Source of the DNA: Treponema sp. | Lineage (GTDB): Bacteria; Spirochaetota; Spirochaetia; Treponematales; Treponemataceae | Assembly: GCA_017963165.1 (NCBI GenBank) | Contig: JAGCTZ010000070.1 | Location: 1-8,767, forward strand | DNA length: 8,767 nucleotides | Direction of reading: 5' to 3' | In this document: piece after piece, positions 1-5,657 of the stretch | Layout: every line of letters starts with the position of its first letter | How positions within the stretch are numbered: the first letter of the stretch is position 1 | Notes under the pieces: generated by a model | The model's database searches: none | The model's input: the letters and a program-made list of their open reading frames with translations, nothing else | Told to the model about the DNA's origin: nothing | Made by a program: the position numbers and the translations under genes

Positions 1-288
1 AACTTCTCCTTGTTGAACCTTTTATAGAAAAAAGGCTAAAAAAATTTTGTTTACTTTTCCCACCCATACGGGCAGGGGGCGAACTGAGCTTTGTTAAGCT
101 AAACCATTAAGGGCGTGCTACGCTAAAAGAACAGTTCTGGGTGTTTAGTTTAAACGGTGGTTTAAATTAAACAAAAAATCTTTTTAATATATTACTACTT
201 TTTATAAAATTTTCACTTTTAAGATTGTCCTTGAATTCTATACCATAAAGTCATTATTTGCAAGAATATTTTTTAAATCATTCACTGC
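1..288. other. Intergenic DNA with no recognised gene
   Basis: I recognise no gene here. One frame on the plus strand is open from the window edge to a stop near position 113, so the tail of an upstream gene cannot be excluded, but its last part runs through a hairpin-rich patch and resembles no family I know. From about 144 to 288 the DNA is strongly AT-rich with short palindromes such as GTTTAGTTTAAAC and no convincing ORF or terminator. Confidence 0.5.
61..143. repeat. Hairpin-rich patch bounded by CACCCA/TGGGTG
   Basis: A GC-richer block inside AT-rich DNA. Its ends are complementary hexamers, CACCCA at 61-66 and TGGGTG at 138-143. Between them lie three short perfect hairpins: AGCTT/AAGCT (87-91 and 96-100), GCGT/ACGC (113-116 and 120-123) and AGAAC/GTTCT (128-132 and 134-138). 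This density of small stems suggests a dispersed intergenic repeat, but only one copy is in the window, so membership of a repeat family is inferred. Confidence 0.35.
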
Positions 289-345
289 GGCAGGGGAAAT
301 GTATTATAAAATATGATTAATTTAAAAGCATGAAAAAATGCTCCC

Positions 346-412
346 GCGGAGAAACGTCGGTTACTTCGTAACCTAACCAAGTTTTCTTCGAAAACTTGCA
401 ATTTTGCTCCGC
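346..412. repeat. Branched palindrome with two TTC-loop hairpins
   Basis: GCGGAG (346-351) can pair with CTCCGC (407-412). Enclosed are two perfect hairpins 4 bases apart: GGTTAC/GTAACC (359-364 and 368-373) and CAAGTTTTC/GAAAACTTG (378-386 and 390-398). Both have the three-base loop TTC. The result is a cruciform-type structure inside the MITE-like element. Function is unknown. Confidence 0.55.
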
Positions 413-415
413 CGA

Positions 416-481
416 GAACGCGGATAGGAAATTATTCCGAAGTGCAGACCTGCCTGCGGCAGCCCCGCACTTCCCGCGTTC
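416..481. repeat. Nested GC-rich hairpin within the MITE-like element
   Basis: Three stems are nested: GAACGCGG/CCGCGTTC (416-423 and 474-481), GAAGTGC/GCACTTC (439-445 and 467-473) and CTGCC/GGCAG (450-454 and 458-462). On the left side a 15-base bulge itself contains GGAA/TTCC (427-430 and 435-438). On the right side the two outer stems are directly adjacent. This is a REP-like cruciform with no run of T after it, so it is not a normal intrinsic terminator. Confidence 0.6.
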
Positions 482-580
482 AACGCTCTGCAAAACCAGA
501 ACCTCCGCTCCGCATTTTTCAACATTTCATCAAAAAGTTTTACAATCCATTTCCCCTGCCTCAAACAACAACCAATAATC

Positions 581-609
581 AAGACATTTTCTGCGATTTC
601 TGCTATATT
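581..609 (+). promoter_or_regulatory. Putative sigma-70 promoter for the SH3 lipoprotein gene
   Basis: AAGACA (581-586) and TATATT (604-609) are 17 bases apart. A second -10-like hexamer, TATACT, overlaps at 609-614. Initiation 6-8 bases past either hexamer would fall almost on the ATG at 618, so the message may have little or no 5' leader. This fits the missing Shine-Dalgarno sequence. The -35 match is only moderate. Confidence 0.4.
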
Positions 610-617
610 ATACTCTT

Positions 618-1955
618 ATGAAGAAAGCATTTTTCGTTTTTTTGGGAGTTTTTTCACTTTTATTTGTTTCCTGCAAAGATAAGGTCATGGGCTACAGCGT
701 TTTGCTCTGGGATGTACCGGAATATAAGCTTCAAAGCGGACAAATCCTTCCGGTTTTCATTCGTTCAAACATTTCTCAGGTATATGTTGTTGGAATCCAG
801 GATTCAGAAACAGCAGCAAACGATTCTAAAAATGAAAACGAGCTTACAAAAATAGAAATTCCGTTGTGGCAGCTTACAGATCCTGTAAAAAAATCAAAAA
901 TTGCCACAGTAAGCAAAAAATATTCAGATCTGGCACATACCTACGCTTCTGTAAAACTCGACGGACTTCCTTGCCGTGCAGAACCTGTTAATACTTCAAA
1001 GCAGGTATACAGACTCCGCAAAGCAGAAGTAATCAAGCTTTTGTACAAAGGCACAGGACAGGCTCCAATGACAGGTGGCGTACCTCTCGAAGGTGATTGG
1101 TACAAAATCCTTACTTCCGATGGTACTCAGGGCTGGTGTTTTTCCTACAACCTGAACCTCTATGAAACAGATGAAAACGGCGAACAGATAGGCGGAGAAA
1201 AAATCGAAATCGAAGAAGAGGAAGATAAATATTATCTTTCAATCCTCAACAAGGCTTGGTATCCGGACAGCTTTAGCACTATGATTTCCAGCGGTAACAT
1301 AGACATCACAAAGCTTCACCCTTCATACAACTTTACAATTGATACAGTAAACAACAAGGTTTCGCTCAACTTAAGCGGCATCCACGAAAGCTGGGATTAC
1401 ACAGGCTACACCAAAACAGACGAATATCAATACACCTTGAATAATATTCCAATCATCGTTGTTTACAAAAAGGCAGCCTTTATTGTTGTCCGCTACACAG
1501 ACGACAGTGGAAAACCTCAGGAAATAAATCTTGTAACACTTGCAGACGATATCAATGCAATTGTTGCCGCAGAAAAACAGCGACGCACAGATGATTACGA
1601 CAAGGTTGTTGCCAAAACAGGCGAGCTTTCAAGTTCAAACTACGGAAACCTCACACTCAATGAAGACGGCACCTTCCGCTGGACAGGCTTTAAGCTGCTC
1701 GTTCCATCAGTAATTGGAGCAGGTGCAAAGAATGCCGGAACCTGTAGTGTAAAATACGCAGTAAGCAAACAGCTTTCGGGTTATGACGGCGTTCTTACCT
1801 TTAAGTTTGACGGACTTTCCGAAGAAGTAAACTTCCTTTACAAACTCGAAAGCGACGGCCTCCGACTCGAAGACGCAACAGATGCAACCTTCAACGGAAT
1901 CCTTGTAACAGCCCGAAGCTCAAGTCCACTCATTCTGTACTTTAAAAACAAATAA
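618..1955 (+). CDS. SH3-domain lipoprotein
   Basis: Predicted exported lipoprotein of 445 residues. The N-terminus has two lysines, a hydrophobic stretch (residues 4-17) and Cys19 after Leu-Phe-Val-Ser, a loose lipobox of the kind accepted in spirochaetes. This supports the chosen start even though no GGAGG-like site precedes it. Residues about 108-180 look like a bacterial SH3 (SH3b) domain: an SVKLDGLPCRAEP opening strand, an EGDWYKI strand (Trp161) and a QGWCFS closing strand (Trp173). Such domains often bind cell-wall peptides or other proteins. A short acidic run (about 195-205) links it to a C-terminal half rich in beta strands, residues 206-445, that I do not recognise; it may be specific to spirochaetes. 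The gene is followed after 27 bases by the ABC-F gene and probably shares its transcript. Lipoprotein plus SH3b is fairly secure; the cellular role is unknown. Confidence 0.75.
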   Translation: MKKAFFVFLGVFSLLFVSCKDKVMGYSVLLWDVPEYKLQSGQILPVFIRSNISQVYVVGIQDSETAANDSKNENELTKIEIPLWQLTDPVKKSKIATVSKKYSDLAHTYASVKLDGLPCRAEPVNTSKQVYRLRKAEVIKLLYKGTGQAPMTGGVPLEGDWYKILTSDGTQGWCFSYNLNLYETDENGEQIGGEKIEIEEEEDKYYLSILNKAWYPDSFSTMISSGNIDITKLHPSYNFTIDTVNNKVSLNLSGIHESWDYTGYTKTDEYQYTLNNIPIIVVYKKAAFIVVRYTDDSGKPQEINLVTLADDINAIVAAEKQRRTDDYDKVVAKTGELSSSNYGNLTLNEDGTFRWTGFKLLVPSVIGAGAKNAGTCSVKYAVSKQLSGYDGVLTFKFDGLSEEVNFLYKLESDGLRLEDATDATFNGILVTARSSSPLILYFKNK

Positions 1956-1982
1956 ACAAATAGGCGGGGGCATAGACATAAA

Positions 1983-3935
1983 ATGGCTTTTGTTCAGTTT
2001 TCGCAGGTTTCGCTTGCATTCGGCGACAGAGACATTCTTAAGAACGTAACAATCAACCTGCAGACAGGTTCAAAAGTCGCGCTCACCGGTGCAAACGGTT
2101 CCGGAAAATCAACTCTCATAAAAGTTTTAGCAGGCCTCACAAATCCCGACAGTGGAGAACGCGCCGTTCAAAAAGAATGCCGCATTGCATATCTTCCGCA
2201 GTCGGGACTAACACATCAGGGCTGCACACTTTTAGAAGAAGCAGACAAAGCCTTTAACTACGGCTACGAACTTCAGCAAAAAATAGACGACCTTGGCGCA
2301 CAGATGGAATCAAATCCTTCAAACGTTAATACACTTGCGCAGACACAGGCAGACTTAATCCAAAAGCTCGAAGATTCCGGCTGGTACCGCAGACAGTCAG
2401 TTGCCGAAGCGGTTCTTCTTGGACTGGGCTTTTCCCGCAAAGATTTTGAACGAGACACCCAGGAATTCAGCGGCGGCTGGCAGATGAGAATTGCACTTGC
2501 CAAAGCCCTTATGCAAAACCCCGACATTCTTTTGTTAGACGAGCCTACCAACTATCTTGACCTGGAAGCCCGCTCCTGGCTCGAAGATTTTCTTCAAAAT
2601 TACAAAGGCGGATTTTTACTTGTAAGCCACGACCGATATTTTCTTGACGTCACAATAAACGAAGTATACGAGCTTTTTAATGGAACGCTCAAACGATATC
2701 CCGGCAACTTTTCACATTACGAAAAAGTCCGCGAAACGGAACTCAAAACTCTTATTGCCGCCTACGAACAGCAGCAGCAGGAAATCACAAAGCTTCAGGA
2801 TTTTATTACACGCTTCGGCTACAAGGCAACAAAAGCTGCACAAGCCCAGGAATATCAGAAAAAGCTGGACAAAATGGAACGCATCGAAATTCCAGAATCG
2901 CTCAAGAAAATCCATTTTACATTTCCACCAGCACCACACGCAGGCCGGCTCGTTCTTCGCATGAACGGAATCACAAAATCCTACGATGGACACACAAACG
3001 TTCTTAATGCGCTCGATCTTACAATAGAAAACGGACAGCGTCTTGTAGTAGCAGGCCGCAATGGAACCGGAAAATCAACTCTCCTTAGAATAATTGCAGG
3101 ACAGGACACAAGTTTTACCGGCGAAATTATTCCAGGTGCAGGAGTAAAAATCGGATACTTCAGCCAGGACAATGCAGAAACAATAAAAGGCAGCATAACA
3201 ATTTTAGAATATCTTGAACAGATTGCTCCACTCGACCTTATTCCAAAGCTTCGCGACATGCTTGGAGCATTCCTTTTCCGCGGCGACGATGTTTTTAAAA
3301 GTCTGGACGTTCTTTCCGGCGGAGAAAAATCGCGCATCGCACTGCTCCAGTTGCTTTTGAGCCCCGTAAATCTTCTTGTCCTTGATGAACCTACAAACCA
3401 TCTGGACATTCATTCCAAGGATGTCCTTTTGAATGCACTTCGCGATTATGGCGGCACCGTTGTTTTTGTAAGTCACGACCGCGGTTTTATAGAACAGCTT
3501 GCAACACACGTTCTTCATCTTGAACCAGGCACCGCAAAATATTATCCCGGTGACTACACCTATTATCTGGAACAAAGCGAAAAGTTTGCCCAGACTAACA
3601 CAGAAGGGGGAAGTCTCCCCCTCGCTCCAGCCACTAGCGTGGCTTCCACTACCCCCTCTGCGGGCTCAAACGCCGCCCGCAACGCCTGCTCAAATCTTTC
3701 CTGGGAAGAGCAGAAACAACTCGAATCAGAACGCCGCAAAAAAGAAAAAGCACTCGCAAATCTTGAACAGCAGCTTGCAGCACTCGAAGACCAGAAGAAA
3801 ACTCTCGAAAATAAACTAGCCGACCCGCAGGTCTATTCCAACGGCGAAAAAGCAAAAGCCGTCCAGCGCGAAATCGAACAAATCTCCGCCCAAATCGAAC
3901 AAGTCACCGAACAGTGGATGGAACTAAGCGAGTAA
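1983..3935 (+). CDS. ABC-F family ATPase, YheS-like, probable ribosome-associated factor
   Basis: 650-residue soluble protein with two ABC cassettes and no membrane segments, as in ABC-F translation factors. Cassette 1 has Walker A GANGSGKST (36-44), signature FSGGW (162-166), Walker B LLLDEP (183-188) and switch His216. Cassette 2 has GRNGTGKST (358-366), LSGGE (444-448), LVLDEP (465-470) and His498. All catalytic residues are intact. The linker, about 235-325, is helical and charged and contains YKATKAAQAQEYQKKLDKME, the part that approaches P-site tRNA in characterised members. Order, length and the C-terminal coiled coil (about 574-650) resemble Escherichia coli YheS (about 637 residues). 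Residues about 537-573 are a low-complexity Ala/Ser/Pro linker encoded by hairpin-repeat DNA. The upstream site AGGCGGGGG is weak and 12 bases from the ATG. A role in ribosome rescue or antibiotic protection is inferred only; family assignment is firm. Confidence 0.92.
   Translation: MAFVQFSQVSLAFGDRDILKNVTINLQTGSKVALTGANGSGKSTLIKVLAGLTNPDSGERAVQKECRIAYLPQSGLTHQGCTLLEEADKAFNYGYELQQKIDDLGAQMESNPSNVNTLAQTQADLIQKLEDSGWYRRQSVAEAVLLGLGFSRKDFERDTQEFSGGWQMRIALAKALMQNPDILLLDEPTNYLDLEARSWLEDFLQNYKGGFLLVSHDRYFLDVTINEVYELFNGTLKRYPGNFSHYEKVRETELKTLIAAYEQQQQEITKLQDFITRFGYKATKAAQAQEYQKKLDKMERIEIPESLKKIHFTFPPAPHAGRLVLRMNGITKSYDGHTNVLNALDLTIENGQRLVVAGRNGTGKSTLLRIIAGQDTSFTGEIIPGAGVKIGYFSQDNAETIKGSITILEYLEQIAPLDLIPKLRDMLGAFLFRGDDVFKSLDVLSGGEKSRIALLQLLLSPVNLLVLDEPTNHLDIHSKDVLLNALRDYGGTVVFVSHDRGFIEQLATHVLHLEPGTAKYYPGDYTYYLEQSEKFAQTNTEGGSLPLAPATSVASTTPSAGSNAARNACSNLSWEEQKQLESERRKKEKALANLEQQLAALEDQKKTLENKLADPQVYSNGEKAKAVQREIEQISAQIEQVTEQWMELSE
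3606..3680 (+). repeat. Hairpin repeat inside the ABC-F coding region
   Basis: Three perfect hairpins lie in a row within codons 542-566: GGGGGA/TCCCCC (3606-3611 and 3616-3621), GCCAC/GTGGC (3630-3634 and 3639-3643) and GCGGGC/GCCCGC (3660-3665 and 3675-3680). Two 10-mers, TACCCCCTCT (3650-3659) and CGCCGCCCGC (3671-3680), recur in the same order in the intergenic hairpin block at 7871-7901, with GGGCTC between them in both. This suggests a dispersed repeat that inserted in frame into the variable linker. It encodes a flexible Gly/Ser/Ala/Pro stretch. Confidence 0.6.
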
Positions 3936-3972
3936 ACATCTACAGGGCTTCTGCATTATAAGAATTTGTCTG

Positions 3973-4001
3973 TTGAAAACTACTACTTTTTATAGTAAAA
4001 T
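3973..4001 (+). promoter_or_regulatory. Sigma-70 promoter for the TRAP operon
   Basis: TTGAAA (3973-3978) and TAAAAT (3996-4001) are separated by exactly 17 bases and each hexamer is one mismatch from consensus. It is followed by a strong ribosome binding site, AAGGAGG (4016-4022), 10 bases before the receptor start. The overlapping TATAGT at 3991-3996 is too close to this -35. I see no obvious operator. Confidence 0.65.
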
Positions 4002-4032
4002 TATTTGTACTTTTTAAGGAGGAATTTATTCA

Positions 4033-4989
4033 ATGAAAAAAAATTCAATTCTTGCTGTTGTTGCAACAATGGCACTTGTATTTATGGCCGGTTGTTCCGG
4101 ATCATCTACTAAAAACTACATTCTTGCCACTGGTGGTACAAGTGGAACTTACTACCCTTTTGGCGGTGCAATAGCTAACGTATGGAATACAAAAATTCCT
4201 AACATGAACGTAACTGCTCAGGCTACTGGTGCTTCTGCAGAAAACCTCCGCCTCATCAATAAAGGAGAAGCAGAATTTGCTATCGTTCAGAATGACGTAA
4301 TGGACTACGCATACAATGGAACAGATTTGTTTGCAGGCGAAAAACTTACAAACATCATGACAATCGGAACAATGTATCCGGAAGTAGTTCAGATTGCTGT
4401 TTCAAAAGCAAGTGGAATCAAATCTGTAGCAGATTTCAAAGGAAAACGCATTTCTGTAGGTGCTGCAGGTTCTGGTGTAGAATTCAATGCAAAACAGATT
4501 CTCGAAGGCTATGGACTCACATTCGACGACATCAAAAAGAGCAACCTTTCATTCAAGGAATCTGCAGATGGTATTCAGAACGGAACTTTGGACGGATGTT
4601 TCATTACAGCCGGTGTTCCAAACGCTGCTCTTCAGGAACTTGCATTCACAGCAGGTCTTACTCTTATTCCAGTAGACGGTGCTGCTGCTGACAAAATCTG
4701 TGCGAAATATGGTTACTATACAAAAACAGTAATTCCAGGACAGACATACAAAGGAACAGACGAAGACGTTGGAGCTTTGGCAATCATGGCTACACTTGCA
4801 GTAAGCTCAAAGCTTGACGAAAACACTGTTTATGATATGACAAAGGCTTTGTTCTCTAACCTTGCAGATCTTAGCAATGGTCACGCAAAGGGTAAGGAAG
4901 TTTCTGCAAAGACAGCTATCACAGGTGTTTCAGTTCCATTCCACCCAGGTGCAATTAAATATTACAAAGAAATTGGTTTGATGAAATAA
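4033..4989 (+). CDS. TAXI family TRAP transporter substrate-binding lipoprotein
   Basis: Extracytoplasmic solute receptor of a TRAP transporter, 318 residues, the usual size for the TAXI family. It should capture the ligand outside the membrane and hand it to the fused permease encoded two genes on. The signal sequence ends in Met-Ala-Gly-Cys with Cys21 as the lipidated residue. The family hallmark follows at once: ATGGTSGTYYPFGGAIA (32-48). Other typical parts are ATGASAENLRLINKGEAEFA, IVQNDV, KGKRISVGAAGSG and the C-terminal PFHPGAIKYYKEIG. The start has a perfect AAGGAGG and its own promoter. Codons ending in T or A for Gly and Ala look more frequent than in the ABC-F gene, consistent with high expression, as receptors usually outnumber permeases; this was not counted. 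Known TAXI ligands are small organic acids or amino acids such as glutamate. The ligand here cannot be assigned. Confidence 0.93.
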   Translation: MKKNSILAVVATMALVFMAGCSGSSTKNYILATGGTSGTYYPFGGAIANVWNTKIPNMNVTAQATGASAENLRLINKGEAEFAIVQNDVMDYAYNGTDLFAGEKLTNIMTIGTMYPEVVQIAVSKASGIKSVADFKGKRISVGAAGSGVEFNAKQILEGYGLTFDDIKKSNLSFKESADGIQNGTLDGCFITAGVPNAALQELAFTAGLTLIPVDGAAADKICAKYGYYTKTVIPGQTYKGTDEDVGALAIMATLAVSSKLDENTVYDMTKALFSNLADLSNGHAKGKEVSAKTAITGVSVPFHPGAIKYYKEIGLMK

Positions 4990-5001
4990 CATGGCGACGT
5001 C

Positions 5002-5562
5002 ATGACGACAAAAAAAATTGTTTTATTTACATCAATAGTGCTGCTATTAATTGGAGGAGTGATTTTATTCGCTCCTTCAAAAACCGTTCTTGTTATAAGC
5101 AACCGAAAAAATCTAAATCAAAGAATTTATTCTTCGCTTGCTTATAAGAACGGTTTTATTATTTCATATACACATTCTGTAAACAAAGGCCGCGTTCACG
5201 ATTTTTACAAATGCGACAAAGAAGAAAATGCTTTAGTTCTACAGAGCACACATTTTGTTTCTTATGGTGCCGGTATCCCAGAACCAGAAGAAACTCCGGG
5301 GGCAACTTTTATTGCGCTTGATGACTGTTATATAATATCAAATATAAACAGGGTTGTTCCAAAACTTGTTATGGCAGTTGGTATAATTGCTAATCATGGT
5401 TTTGCAATCACAGAGCCCGATTTTAGAAGCGATTCTGAAAACGACTTTGACAGCATTAAGGATGAGCTTTTACTGACAGAATACTTTCAACCGCAAACAA
5501 GCCTTGTTTTTGAAATAGGAAAAGTAAGTATTGCCAGTTATCTGGCACATAAAATAGATTAA
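5002..5562 (+). CDS. DUF1850 family membrane-anchored protein of a TAXI-TRAP operon
   Basis: 186 residues. One N-terminal hydrophobic segment (about 6-24) without a lipobox should act as a signal anchor, leaving residues 25-186 outside the cytoplasmic membrane. The body has the DUF1850 hallmarks: ISYTHSVNKGRVHDFY (54-69), with His58 and Ser59, and FVSYGAGIPEPEE (85-97). DUF1850 genes are common partners of TAXI receptors and fused TRAP permeases, so a helper role in this transporter is likely, but the biochemical function is not established. The start lies 12 bases after the receptor stop and has no clear Shine-Dalgarno sequence. A four-codon ORF (4991-5005) ends in a TGA overlapping this ATG as ATGA, so translation may depend on ribosomes coming from upstream. 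The gene is in frame and intact. Confidence 0.82.
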   Translation: MTTKKIVLFTSIVLLLIGGVILFAPSKTVLVISNRKNLNQRIYSSLAYKNGFIISYTHSVNKGRVHDFYKCDKEENALVLQSTHFVSYGAGIPEPEETPGATFIALDDCYIISNINRVVPKLVMAVGIIANHGFAITEPDFRSDSENDFDSIKDELLLTEYFQPQTSLVFEIGKVSIASYLAHKID

Positions 5563-5565
5563 AAC

Positions 5566-5624
5566 CCTTCGACAGGCTCAGGGATCGTAAAATTAAATAG
5601 CGGGGTTCCTGAGCCTGTCGAAGG
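5566..5624. repeat. Perfect 17-bp inverted repeat between DUF1850 and permease genes
   Basis: CCTTCGACAGGCTCAGG (5566-5582) is exactly complementary to 5608-5624, with a 25-base AT-rich loop. It starts 4 bases after the DUF1850 stop. There is no T run after it, so it is not a classic terminator. The arm sequence matches a CCTTCGACAGGCTCAGG-type intergenic palindrome that I recall from many unrelated bacteria. In the operon transcript the stem could stabilise the upstream message or lower read-through to the permease; this is inference. Confidence 0.75.
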
Positions 5625-5657
5625 TCCCAAAAATACATTATAAAAAAGGAGCCCATA

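Larger units (their letters stand above)
289..560. mobile_element. MITE-like element with 23-bp terminal inverted repeats
   Basis: The ends are inverted copies: GGCAGGGGAAATG at 289-301 is perfectly complementary to 548-560. The match extends inward over ATT-TAAAA to give 21 of 23 paired positions (289-311 against 538-560). The interior is a series of nested palindromes and holds no transposase. Small ORFs cross it on both strands but look like by-products of the palindromes. Size, terminal repeats and lack of coding content fit a miniature inverted-repeat element moved in trans. No clear target-site duplication is visible at the borders, which weakens the case. It ends 57 bases before the lipoprotein start, so it may influence that gene's promoter. 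Confidence 0.5.

Noticed and set aside
17..50. Intrinsic terminator at the window start
   Set aside because: CCTTTT/AAAAGG can form a weak stem, but it has almost no GC pairs and is followed by A residues instead of a T run.
373..582. Small ORFs on both strands (69 residues minus, 60 residues plus)
   Set aside because: Both lie in the palindrome-rich element, lack ribosome sites and show no family features.
2981..3575. Overlapping minus-strand ORFs of 142 and 123 residues
   Set aside because: They are antisense to the second ABC cassette, whose motifs are intact. They have arginine- and serine-rich composition typical of shadows.
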